From Rhodospirillales bacterium (GTDB lineage: Bacteria > Pseudomonadota > Alphaproteobacteria > Rhodospirillales > Magnetospirillaceae): DNA of 6,840 nt. Below are positions 1 to 6,200 of the stretch, piece by piece; within the stretch, counting starts at the first letter, position 1, and every line of letters starts with the position of its first letter. The position numbers were made by a program, and so were the translations under genes. The notes beneath the pieces are model-generated. The model had not been told where the DNA came from. It was given only the letters and a program-made list of their open reading frames with translations, and ran no database searches. The stretch spans positions 1 through 6,840 of the forward strand of contig JASHSH010000033.1 of NCBI GenBank assembly GCA_030040955.1, read 5' to 3'.

Positions 1-1
1 C

Positions 2-694
2 GGCAAGACGCTGGGCGAGAACATCGACGGCGCCGAGGTGTACAACGACGCGGTGATCCGGCCGCTCGACAAGCCGGTATGGAGGGAAGGCGGGCTCGCG
101 GTGCTGCGCGGCAACCTCGCCCCGCGCGGCGCGGTGATCAAGCCGGCGGCGGCCGAGGCCCGGCTGCTCCGCCACAAGGGGCCGGCGGTGGTGTTCAAGA
201 ACTACAACGACATGGCCGCGCGCATCGACGATCCCGCGCTGCCGGTGACGGCGGATTCGGTGCTGGTGCTCCAGGACGCCGGGCCGGTCGGCGCGCCCGG
301 CATGCCGGAATGGGGCCAGCTGCCGATCCCGAAGAAGCTGCTCAAGCAGGGCGTGCGCGACATGCTGCGCATCTCGGACGCGCGCATGTCGGGCACCAGC
401 TACGGCGCCTGCGTGCTGCATGTGGCGCCGGAAAGCCGGGTCGGCGGGCCGCTCGCCCTGGTGCGCGACGGCGACCCGATCGAGCTCGACGTGGAGAAGC
501 GCCGCATCTCGCTGCTGGTGAGCGACGAGGAGCTGGCGCGGCGCCGCGCCCAGTGGAAGCCGCCGCCGCCGCATTACGAGCGCGGCTACGGCGCGCTGCA
601 CGCCCGTCACATCAAGCAGGCCGACGAGGGCTGCGACTTCGACTTCCTGGAGACCGGCGACCATCCGCCGACCCCGGAGCCGGAGATACACTGA
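2..694 (+). CDS. IlvD/Edd-family dehydratase, C-terminal part (sugar-acid dehydratase type), 5'-truncated by the window edge
   Basis: Only the last 230 residues are visible; the frame is open from base 2, so the true start lies upstream (full-length members are about 570-610 residues). The family uses an Fe-S cluster and Mg2+ to dehydrate 2,3-dihydroxy acids to 2-keto acids in the cytoplasm. Visible family motifs are VLRGNLAPRGAVIK, GPVGAPGMPEWG, ISDARMSGTSYG and GGPLALVRDGDPIELDV. The Ser at 389-391 in ISDARMSG matches the position described as the catalytic base in pentonate dehydratases. The SDARMSG form, and the GCDFDFLE tail just before the end, fit sugar-acid dehydratases (L-arabinonate type) better than the SDGRFSG of biosynthetic dihydroxy-acid dehydratase. 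The Fe-S ligands lie in the missing N-terminal half and cannot be checked. The gene is convergent with the short-chain dehydrogenase, with 3 nt between the stops. Family membership is very likely; the exact substrate is open. Confidence 0.9.
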   Translation, partial: GKTLGENIDGAEVYNDAVIRPLDKPVWREGGLAVLRGNLAPRGAVIKPAAAEARLLRHKGPAVVFKNYNDMAARIDDPALPVTADSVLVLQDAGPVGAPGMPEWGQLPIPKKLLKQGVRDMLRISDARMSGTSYGACVLHVAPESRVGGPLALVRDGDPIELDVEKRRISLLVSDEELARRRAQWKPPPPHYERGYGALHARHIKQADEGCDFDFLETGDHPPTPEPEIH

Positions 695-697
695 GTT

Positions 698-1465
698 TCA
701 GTACGTCGCTCGTCCGCCGGAGAGATCCAACACCGAAGCCGTGGTGAACGAGTTCTCCTCGCTCGCCAGCCAGCAGATCATGCTCGCGGCCTCGTCCAAT
801 TCGAGCATGCGGCCGCGCGGGATGCGCGCCAGCATATAGGCGATGTGCTCCTTGGTCTGGCTCATCGCCATCGTGGTCTTGGCGACCGCCGGGGTCACGC
901 AATTGACCGCGATGTCGAGCGCGGCCAGTTCCTTGCCCAGACTCTTGGTCAGGCCGATCACGCCCGCCTTCGACGAGCTGTAGGCGCTGGCGTTCGGATT
1001 GCCTTCCTTGCCGGCGATCGAGGCGACGTTGACGATGCGCCCGTATTTGCGCGCGATCATGTGCGGCACCACCGCGTGGCAGCAGAAGAAGGTGCCGACC
1101 AGATTGACGTGAATCACCTCGGCGAAGTCATCGGGCGGATATTCCCAGGTCTTGGCGTTGGGCCCGACGATGGCGGCATTGTTGATCAACACGTCGATGC
1201 GCCCCAACGCCCGGATCGTCGCCTTGGTCGCGGCCGTCACCGAGTCGAGCGATCCGATGTCGGCCGCCTGGCCGACCGCGCGCCTGCCCGCCTTGAGCTT
1301 GGCCAGCGTCTTGGCGAGCAAGGGCGCGTCGCGATCCCAGATGGATACCCGCGCGCCGGAGGCGAGGAGCCGGCGCACCACCGCGAGGCCGATGCCCTGC
1401 GCCCCGCCGGTCACCACGGCCGTGCGTCCCTTGAAATCGAGACGATGCCCCCGCCCCCGCGCCAT
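698..1465 (-). CDS. SDR-family NAD(P)-dependent oxidoreductase (short-chain dehydrogenase)
   Basis: This 255-residue protein has the normal length of a classical short-chain dehydrogenase, a cytoplasmic enzyme that interconverts an alcohol and a ketone using NAD(H) or NADP(H). The cofactor motif TGGAQGIG is at residues 19-26, NNAA at 95-98, and the catalytic set is Asn121, Ser149, Tyr162 and Lys166 (YSSSK). Asp44 at the end of the second beta strand suggests NAD(H) preference. The protein ends in DLSGGRATY. The ATG at 1465 is chosen because a GGGAGGA site lies 5 nt upstream; the reading frame stays open far upstream, but that stretch is a shadow of the kinase gene. It is the last gene of the minus-strand cluster, 59 nt after the kinase stop. 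The substrate is unknown. Dehydrogenases of 2-keto-3-deoxy sugar acids and FabG-like ketoreductases are both possible; the dehydratase next door weakly favours a sugar-acid role. Confidence 0.9.
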   Translation of the reverse strand: MARGRGHRLDFKGRTAVVTGGAQGIGLAVVRRLLASGARVSIWDRDAPLLAKTLAKLKAGRRAVGQAADIGSLDSVTAATKATIRALGRIDVLINNAAIVGPNAKTWEYPPDDFAEVIHVNLVGTFFCCHAVVPHMIARKYGRIVNVASIAGKEGNPNASAYSSSKAGVIGLTKSLGKELAALDIAVNCVTPAVAKTTMAMSQTKEHIAYMLARIPRGRMLELDEAASMICWLASEENSFTTASVLDLSGGRATY

Positions 1466-1470
1466 GCCGC

Positions 1471-1477
1471 TCCTCCC
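1471..1477 (-). promoter_or_regulatory. Ribosome binding site of the short-chain dehydrogenase
   Basis: On the minus strand this reads GGGAGGA, 5 nt before the ATG at 1465. It fixes the start inside a frame that is otherwise open for more than a kilobase upstream. Confidence 0.7.
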
Positions 1478-1504
1478 GCCGGTTTCGGGCCAGGATGGGG
1501 CAGC

Positions 1505-1519
1505 GGACGGGGACCGTCC
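1505..1519 (-). terminator. Small GC hairpin between kinase and dehydrogenase genes (possible attenuator or weak terminator)
   Basis: A perfect 6 bp stem (GGACGG / CCGTCC) with a 3 nt loop starts 5 nt after the kinase stop codon. No T-run follows on the minus strand, so it is not a standard intrinsic terminator. It could reduce read-through into the dehydrogenase or protect the 3' end of the upstream message. GC-rich DNA also yields such hairpins by chance. Confidence 0.25.
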
Positions 1520-1524
1520 AGGGG

Positions 1525-2877
1525 TCACATGGGCAGGCGGAGGCGCACGCGCAGCCCGCCGAACGGGCTCGATTCCAGCAGCACGTCGCCGCCATGGCCG
1601 CGCAGAATGTCGCGCGCGATGGTCAGGCCGAGGCCGACGCCCCCGGTCTCCGGATTGCGCGATTCCTCGAGTCGCACGAAGGCCTTGAACGCGTCCTCGC
1701 GGCGCTCGGGCGGGATGCCGGGCCCATCGTCGTCGATCACCACCTCGGCGGCCCCGGCGCGGCGGCTGGCGCGCACCGAGACATGCTTGCCGTAGCGCAC
1801 CGCGTTGCCGACCAGATTCATCAGGCTGCGCGCCATGGCGTGCGGCCGCAGCGCGAGAGTCATCTCCTCCTCGCAATGCAGGTCGATGGCGGCGCCCTCG
1901 CGGCGCAGCTTGCCGACCACGTCCTCGAGCAGCGCGGTCAGGCTCGTCGATTCGGCGCCTTCCGAGCCTTCGCCGCGGGCGAAGGCGAGATAGCCGTCCA
2001 CCATGCGCTCCATGTCGGCGACGTCGTCCTTCAGTTCGGCGACGCCGTCGATTCCGTCCATCATGGCGAGCTGAAGCTTCATGCGTGTGAGCGGCGTGCG
2101 CAGATCGTGCGACACGCCGGCGAGCATCTCGGTGCGCTGGCTGATCTGGCGCTTGATGCGCTCGCGCATCAGCGCGAAGGCGGCCGCCGCCTGGCGCACC
2201 TCGGCAGCGCCCTCGGGCTTGAAATCGGGCACGTCGCGGCCCTTGCCGAAATTGTCGGCGGCGAAAGCGAGGCGGCGCACCGCGCGCACCTGGTTGCGCA
2301 TGAACAGGGTGGCGATGCCGAACAGCAGCATCGAAGTGCCGACCATCCACAGCACGAAGATGGTGGTGGTCGGGCTGTACAGCCGCTTGCGGGAGATGTG
2401 GAAGCCGATCACGCCGTCGTCGAGCTGGACTTCGATATCGACGAACTTGTCGGAGCTCTTCGCGTCGATGAAGAAGGGCCGATGCACCCAGCCCGCGAGC
2501 GCCCGCGTCAGGTTGGCCTCGAGGCTGTAGCCCATCAGCTCGTTTTGCAGCCTGGGCGCGGCACCGACCATGCCGGTGCGGGGCAGCTTGAGATCGGGCC
2601 ACATCTTCACCTCGAGGCCCATCGTCCGCTCGGCGAGAGCGAACAGCTCGCGGTGGTCGGTGTCGTCGGGTAACGCATCGAGCAAGTCGATGACCATGGC
2701 GATGTCGGCGGCCAGGCCCTGCGCCAGACGGCGCGTCACCAGGTCCCAATGCGTGCCGAAGAACACATAGGCCGAGACCAGCTGGAGCACGACCAGCGGC
2801 ATCACCAGGATGAGGAGCGAGCGTCCGAGCAGGCCGCGCGGCAGGATCGACTTCGCCAGCGCGCCGGGTCCGCGCAT
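1525..2877 (-). CDS. EnvZ-like membrane sensor histidine kinase
   Basis: This 450-residue inner-membrane kinase should autophosphorylate on His and pass the phosphate to the response regulator encoded just upstream. The first membrane segment is at about residues 19-40. A periplasmic sensing region follows at about 41-169, then a second membrane segment at 170-193 and a HAMP linker at about 194-246. The H-box is AGVSHDLRTPLTR with His257. The ATPase domain has the N-box with Asn354 and Asn358, the G1 box DDDGPGIP (382-389) and the G2 box GGVGLGL (412-418). All key residues are present, so it looks active. Its ATG shares one base with the stop of the response regulator (TGATG), and no clear ribosome site precedes it, which suggests translational coupling. 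The architecture is that of EnvZ/RstB-type kinases. The signal sensed cannot be read from the sequence. Confidence 0.95.
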   Translation of the reverse strand: MRGPGALAKSILPRGLLGRSLLILVMPLVVLQLVSAYVFFGTHWDLVTRRLAQGLAADIAMVIDLLDALPDDTDHRELFALAERTMGLEVKMWPDLKLPRTGMVGAAPRLQNELMGYSLEANLTRALAGWVHRPFFIDAKSSDKFVDIEVQLDDGVIGFHISRKRLYSPTTTIFVLWMVGTSMLLFGIATLFMRNQVRAVRRLAFAADNFGKGRDVPDFKPEGAAEVRQAAAAFALMRERIKRQISQRTEMLAGVSHDLRTPLTRMKLQLAMMDGIDGVAELKDDVADMERMVDGYLAFARGEGSEGAESTSLTALLEDVVGKLRREGAAIDLHCEEEMTLALRPHAMARSLMNLVGNAVRYGKHVSVRASRRAGAAEVVIDDDGPGIPPERREDAFKAFVRLEESRNPETGGVGLGLTIARDILRGHGGDVLLESSPFGGLRVRLRLPM

Positions 2878-3545
2878 CAGTCGGGCCAGAACACGTAGCC
2901 GCGTCCGCGCACGGTCTGTAGATAGCGTGGACGGCGCGGGTCCGTCTCGATCTTCTTGCGCAGCCGCGTCACCTGGACGTCGACCGCGCGCAACGCGCCG
3001 CCGGTCTTGCCGGCCAGTTCCTCGCGGCTCAGCGTCTCGCCGGGCGCCGCGACCAGCAGGGAAAGCAGCGCCGCCTCCGCCGAGGTGAGATGGACGATGC
3101 GATCTTCCTCGCGCAGTTCGCCGCGCAGCAGATCGTAGGCGAAGCGGCCGAACCGGGCCAGCCGCGAGCGCTCGCGCGGCGCGCGGCGCAGGATGCCGGC
3201 GATGCGCAGCAGCAGCTCGCGCGGCTCGAACGGCTTGGGCAGGTAGTCGTCGGCGCCAGATTCCAATCCCTTGATGCGGTCGGCCGGCTCGCCCATCGCG
3301 GTCAGCAGCAGGATCGGCACGCCCAGCTTGGCGCGCAGACCGCGGGTCAACTCGATGCCGTTCTCGCCGGGCATCATCACGTCGAGGACGATCAGATCGG
3401 GCGCGATGGCGGCGAGCTGCGAGCGCGCCTCGGCCGCGTCGCCCGCCGTGGTCACCGCGTAGCCATTGTCGGCGAGATATTTGCGCAGCAGGCGGCGCAG
3501 GCGCTGATCGTCGTCGACCACCAGGATATGCGGCTGGTCGGTCAT
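2877..3545 (-). CDS. OmpR-family response regulator (PetR-like)
   Basis: This 222-residue DNA-binding regulator is phosphorylated by its partner kinase and then controls transcription. The receiver domain (about 5-118) has the acidic cluster DDD at 11-13, phosphoacceptor Asp55 in LDVMMPGENG, Thr82 and Lys104 in KPF. The C-terminal winged helix (about 125-222) includes LTSAEAALL and ends in the typical VQVTRLRKKIE ... TVRGRGYVF. The gene overlaps the MarR gene by 4 nt (ATGA) and the kinase gene by 1 nt, so the three are probably made together in fixed ratio. The receiver and the MarR-RR order resemble PetR-PetP of Rhodobacter capsulatus, first found upstream of the cytochrome bc1 genes; this is recalled similarity, not an alignment. 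No cytochrome genes occur here. Targets are unknown, with its own operon and the divergent aminotransferase as candidates. Confidence 0.95.
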   Translation of the reverse strand: MTDQPHILVVDDDQRLRRLLRKYLADNGYAVTTAGDAAEARSQLAAIAPDLIVLDVMMPGENGIELTRGLRAKLGVPILLLTAMGEPADRIKGLESGADDYLPKPFEPRELLLRIAGILRRAPRERSRLARFGRFAYDLLRGELREEDRIVHLTSAEAALLSLLVAAPGETLSREELAGKTGGALRAVDVQVTRLRKKIETDPRRPRYLQTVRGRGYVFWPD

Positions 3546-4036
3546 CGCGGGGCCCGGCGCGGCGCGTCCGGGTCGGGAAAGCGGCGGCGGTCCTCGTCGT
3601 CCATCAGGCCGAGAAGGACTCGCCGGAACCCGTCCGCGGTTCCGTCGCCGGCTCGCGCGAAGGCACGCGCGATGCGCTGGCTCTGCCGCTCGGTGAGCAG
3701 CCGTTCGAGCGCGGTCGCCTTGGGCGTGAGCGACAACAACCGCTGGCGGCGGTCGCGCGGGCCCGGCGATTGCAGCACATAGCCCTCGCGCACCAGCTGG
3801 GAGAGCACGCGCGCCAGGCTCTGCTTGGTGATGCGCAACAGCGCGAGCAGTTCGCTCACCATGATGCCCGGGTTGCGGCCGACGAAGTAGATGACCCGAT
3901 GATGGGCGCGGCCGAAGCCCAGCTCGGCAAGAATCGCGTCCGGCTCGGCGGTGAAGGCCCGGTAGGCGAAATACAGAAGCTCGATGGCCTGACGCATTTC
4001 CTCCTCGTCGCCGGGGATAGATTTTATGTCAGCCAT
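3542..4036 (-). CDS. MarR-family transcriptional regulator (PetP-like)
   Basis: This 164-residue protein belongs to a family of dimeric winged-helix regulators that often bind inverted repeats in their own promoter. N-terminal and C-terminal helices would form the dimer interface. The recognition region is at about 59-87 (VSELLALLRITKQSLARVLS), followed by a wing with Asp95-Arg96-Arg97 (PRDRRQRLLSLT), the conserved DxR-type wing. It is the first gene of the minus-strand cluster and overlaps the response regulator by 4 nt (ATGA). The chosen ATG lies inside a 21 nt inverted repeat and has no clear ribosome site. Met14 at 3995-3997 has GAGGAGG just upstream, so the protein may really start there with 151 residues. 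MarR plus an OmpR-type regulator resembles the PetP-PetR arrangement. Whether it binds a small ligand is not visible. Confidence 0.92.
   Translation of the reverse strand: MADIKSIPGDEEEMRQAIELLYFAYRAFTAEPDAILAELGFGRAHHRVIYFVGRNPGIMVSELLALLRITKQSLARVLSQLVREGYVLQSPGPRDRRQRLLSLTPKATALERLLTERQSQRIARAFARAGDGTADGFRRVLLGLMDDEDRRRFPDPDAPRRAPR
3998..4006 (-). promoter_or_regulatory. Shine-Dalgarno-like site before the alternative MarR start (Met14)
   Basis: On the minus strand this reads GAGGAGGAA directly before the ATG at 3995-3997, so the core-to-start spacing is 2-5 nt and tight. It also encodes Glu-Glu-Glu, so it may be coding chance. It matters because the upstream ATG at 4036 lacks a recognisable site. 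Confidence 0.4.
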
Positions 4037-4045
4037 ATTGACATA
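4025..4045. promoter_or_regulatory. Candidate operator: 7-7-7 inverted repeat over the MarR start codon
   Basis: Two perfect 7 nt arms, TATGTCA (4025-4031) and TGACATA (4039-4045), flank a 7 nt spacer, centred on 4035. Size and AT-richness fit a MarR-family operator. The right arm overlaps a TTGACA box at 4039-4044 that faces the aminotransferase, and the site covers the MarR ATG at 4034-4036. Binding here could block both directions. The assignment to the MarR protein (or to the response regulator) is inferred. Confidence 0.5.
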
Positions 4046-4070
4046 TTGCCGCAGGAATGTTACCCATACT
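4039..4070 (+). promoter_or_regulatory. ilvE: Possible promoter of the aminotransferase gene
   Basis: A perfect TTGACA at 4039-4044 points toward the aminotransferase. No good -10 lies at normal spacing: the best match, CATACT at 4065-4070, is 20 nt away. The box may be part of the inverted repeat only. Confidence 0.25.
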
Positions 4071-4092
4071 CATCGGTGAAGGTAATTTTCAA
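4063..4092 (-). promoter_or_regulatory. Possible promoter of the marR-response regulator-kinase operon
   Basis: On the minus strand TTGAAA (4087-4092) is followed 18 nt later by TATGGG (4063-4068), a fair -35 and a weak -10. Transcription would start near 4056, leaving a leader of about 20 nt that contains the right half of the inverted repeat. This is a manual match only. Confidence 0.35.
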
Positions 4093-4112
4093 CCCCAGCA
4101 AAGGCCACGGCC

Positions 4113-5009
4113 ATGACCCTGATGCCCTATGACGACCGCGACGGCTTCATCTGGTTCGACGGGCGGCTGGTTCCCTGGCGCGAGGCCAAGCTGCATGTAC
4201 TGACGCATGCGCTGCATTATGCCTCCTGCGTATTCGAAGGCGAGCGCATCTACAAGGGTCAGGTGTTCAAGCTGACCGAGCATTCCCAGCGCCTGTGGGA
4301 CTCGGGGCAGATACTCGGCTTCGACCTGCCCTGCTCGGTCGCCGAAGTCGACGAAGCGACGCGACGCACGGTGGCCGCCAACGGCCTGGTCGAGGGCTAT
4401 GTCCGCCCGATCGCCTGGCGGGGCGCCGAGCAGCTCGGCGTGTCCGCGCAGCAGACCCGCATCCACCTGGCCATCGCCACCTTCCCATGGGGGTCATATT
4501 TCCCCGCCGAGCTGCGCAAGCGGGGCATCCGCCTGACCTTCGCCAAGTGGAAGCGGCCGCATCCCGAGACCGCGCCGACGAAATCCAAGGCCTCCGGCCT
4601 CTACATGATCTGCACGATGTCCAAGCACGCGGCCGAGGCCGAGGGCTACAACGACGCCCTCATGCTGGACTGGCGCGGCCAGATCGCCGAATCGACCGGG
4701 GCCAATATCTTCCTGGTCATCGACGGCGCGCTGCACACGCCGACGCCCGACTGCTTCCTCGACGGCATCACGCGCCGCACCTTCATGGAACTTGCCCGCC
4801 GCCGGGGCATCAAGGTGGTCGAGCGCGCGATCATGCCCGAGGAGCTGGGCCGGGCGCAGGAAGTGTTCCTCACCGGCACCGCCGCCGAGATCACACCGGT
4901 GGGCGAGATCGACCAGTACCGGTTCACGCCCGGCGAGATCACCCGGGTGCTGACCGCCGATTTCGACCAGCTGATCGGCCGCGTCCCGGCATCCGCCGCC
5001 GCCGAATAG
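4113..5009 (+). CDS. ilvE: Class IV PLP aminotransferase, branched-chain amino acid type
   Basis: This 298-residue protein has the usual length of a cytoplasmic fold-type IV aminotransferase. The best guess is branched-chain amino acid transaminase, which exchanges the amino group between Leu, Ile or Val and 2-oxoglutarate. The PLP-binding lysine is probably Lys159 in TKSKASGLYM. Glu193 in AESTGANIF should contact the pyridine nitrogen, LDGITR (216-221) binds the phosphate, and TGTAAEITPV (254-263) is the conserved C-terminal loop. The N-terminal HALHYASCVFEGER and YVRPIAWRG also fit. ATG 4113 is favoured over Met4 (4122) because AAAGG at 4100-4104 lies 8 nt upstream. The gene is divergent from the MarR operon across 76 nt and may share its control. 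D-amino-acid transaminase and aminodeoxychorismate lyase share the fold, so substrate is less certain than family. Confidence 0.88.
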   Translation: MTLMPYDDRDGFIWFDGRLVPWREAKLHVLTHALHYASCVFEGERIYKGQVFKLTEHSQRLWDSGQILGFDLPCSVAEVDEATRRTVAANGLVEGYVRPIAWRGAEQLGVSAQQTRIHLAIATFPWGSYFPAELRKRGIRLTFAKWKRPHPETAPTKSKASGLYMICTMSKHAAEAEGYNDALMLDWRGQIAESTGANIFLVIDGALHTPTPDCFLDGITRRTFMELARRRGIKVVERAIMPEELGRAQEVFLTGTAAEITPVGEIDQYRFTPGEITRVLTADFDQLIGRVPASAAAE

Positions 5010-5011
5010 CG

Positions 5012-5026
5012 CGCGCCGCGGGCGCG
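5012..5026 (+). terminator. GC-rich hairpin after the aminotransferase gene
   Basis: A perfect 6 bp stem (CGCGCC / GGCGCG) with a GCG loop begins 3 nt after the stop codon. No T-run follows, so intrinsic termination is doubtful. It is the only hairpin of note in the 170 nt gap before the next gene, apart from a shorter CCCG/CGGG pair at 5049-5060. Confidence 0.3.
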
Positions 5027-5071
5027 GGCCGCCGTCACCGGTTGCGTGCCCGTCCACGGGGGACTCGTCGA

Positions 5072-5100
5072 TTGACAGTGCCTTGATGGTGCTTCAGATT
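5072..5100 (+). promoter_or_regulatory. Candidate promoter of the BMP-family transporter operon
   Basis: A perfect TTGACA (5072-5077) is followed after 17 nt by CAGATT (5095-5100), which matches the -10 consensus at only three positions. It lies in a locally AT-richer part of the gap and would give a leader of about 70 nt. I see no riboswitch or obvious operator in that leader. Confidence 0.45.
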
Positions 5101-5167
5101 TGAAGGCCAGCCGGTAGTCGCGGCGCGTAGGCAACGGCACTGCGCGACTCATCCGTGGTGCTATCTC

Positions 5168-5174
5168 AGGGGAG
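5168..5174 (+). promoter_or_regulatory. Ribosome binding site of the BMP-family binding protein
   Basis: AGGGGAG lies 5 nt before the ATG at 5180. The strong site fits a highly made periplasmic binding protein. Confidence 0.7.
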
Positions 5175-5179
5175 ACATC

Positions 5180-6175
5180 ATGACCAAGCTGTTCGGGGTG
5201 TTGTGCGTTAGCGTCACCGCGTTGAGCACGGCGGCGCTGGCCGACGAATTCAAGCCGGCGGTCGTCTACGACGTGGCCGGCATCGCCGACAAGTCGTTCA
5301 ACCAGAGCGTCTACGAGGCGACCAAGAAATTCACCAAGGAGACCGGGATCAAGGTCCACAATCAGGAGACCACGAACCAGTCCCAGTTCGAGCAGTTCCA
5401 TCACGATCTCGCCGCCAAGGGCTTCAACCCGATCATCGGCGTCGGATTCGCCGAGGCGGACGCGGTCAAGAAGGCTTCGACGGAATTCCCGAAGACCAAG
5501 TTCGCGATCATCGACATGGTGGTCGACACGCCGAACACGGAGTCGATCGTGTTCAAGGAGCAGGAAGGCTCGTTCCTGGTCGGCATCCTGGCGGCGCTGA
5601 AGTCGAAGACCGGCACGGTCGGTTTCGTCGGCGGCATGGACATCCCGCTGATCCGCCGCTTCGAGTGCGGCTACGCGCTCGGCGCCAAGTTCGCCAATCC
5701 GAACATCAAGGTGCTGATGAACATGACCGGCACCACGCCGGCGGCGTGGAGCGATCCGGTCAAGGGCGGCGAGCTCGCCAAGAGCCAAATGGAGCAGGGC
5801 GCCGACGTGATCTACGCGGCGGCCGGCGGCACCGGCACCGGCGTGCTCCAGGCGGCGGCGGATGCCGGCAAGTTCGCGATCGGCGTCGACTCCGACCAGA
5901 ACTACCTGCAGCCCGGCCACATCCTGACCTCGATGGTCAAGCACGTCGATCTCGCCGCGCTCAAGGTGTTCAACGACGCCAAGAACGGCACCTGGAAGCC
6001 CGGCATCTCGGTGCTCGGCGTGGCCCAGGGCGGCGTCGAGCCCGCCTTCGACCAGTACAACGAGAAACTGGTCACCCCGGCGATGCGCGCCAAGGTCAAG
6101 GAGGCCAAGGAAGCGATCGTATCCGGCAAGATCCAGGTCCACGACTACATGGCGGACAACGCCTGCCCGGCCTAG
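5180..6175 (+). CDS. BMP/PnrA-family ABC transporter substrate-binding protein
   Basis: This 331-residue protein should be exported to the periplasm, where it captures a solute for an ABC importer. Residues 1-21 form a Sec signal peptide with a basic start, a hydrophobic core and likely cleavage after Ala-Leu-Ala (21/22). There is no lipobox, so it is soluble rather than a lipoprotein. Family motifs are AGIADKSFNQSVYEA near the mature N-terminus, FKEQEGSFLVGILAA, TVGFVGGMDIPLIRRFECGY and GVDSDQNYL. The last contains the Asp that in PnrA-type proteins contacts the ribose of nucleosides. The family (Bmp/Med/PnrA) mostly binds purine or other nucleosides, but some members bind other ligands, so the substrate stays open. 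A strong ribosome site precedes the ATG. The ABC ATPase gene starts 25 nt downstream, making this the first gene of an importer operon. Confidence 0.93.
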   Translation: MTKLFGVLCVSVTALSTAALADEFKPAVVYDVAGIADKSFNQSVYEATKKFTKETGIKVHNQETTNQSQFEQFHHDLAAKGFNPIIGVGFAEADAVKKASTEFPKTKFAIIDMVVDTPNTESIVFKEQEGSFLVGILAALKSKTGTVGFVGGMDIPLIRRFECGYALGAKFANPNIKVLMNMTGTTPAAWSDPVKGGELAKSQMEQGADVIYAAAGGTGTGVLQAAADAGKFAIGVDSDQNYLQPGHILTSMVKHVDLAALKVFNDAKNGTWKPGISVLGVAQGGVEPAFDQYNEKLVTPAMRAKVKEAKEAIVSGKIQVHDYMADNACPA

Positions 6176-6187
6176 CGTGACCGCGGC

Positions 6188-6193
6188 GGGAGA
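6188..6193 (+). promoter_or_regulatory. Ribosome binding site of the ABC ATPase gene
   Basis: GGGAGA lies 7 nt before the ATG at 6201. It favours that ATG over an in-frame GTG at 6177, which sits 1 nt after the previous stop and has no such site. Confidence 0.55.
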
Positions 6194-6200
6194 CGAGCCC

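Noticed and set aside
1495..2673. A 392-codon plus-strand frame opposite the kinase gene
   Set aside because: Composition (His, Ala, Gln, Arg-rich) is that of an antisense shadow and the minus-strand kinase has all its motifs.
698..2749. A 683-codon open frame on the minus strand that would join the dehydrogenase to a long Arg-rich N-terminal extension
   Set aside because: Its first two thirds run out of frame through the kinase gene and have low-complexity Arg/Ala/Gly composition; the real dehydrogenase start at 1465 has a strong ribosome site.
4077..4091. A second inverted repeat TGAA/TTCA in the divergent region
   Set aside because: Arms are only 4 nt with a 7 nt spacer, which is expected by chance.
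5010..5179. A possible riboswitch upstream of the BMP-type importer
   Set aside because: No purine-riboswitch core or other conserved leader structure is recognisable; only a short GC hairpin and promoter-like boxes are seen.
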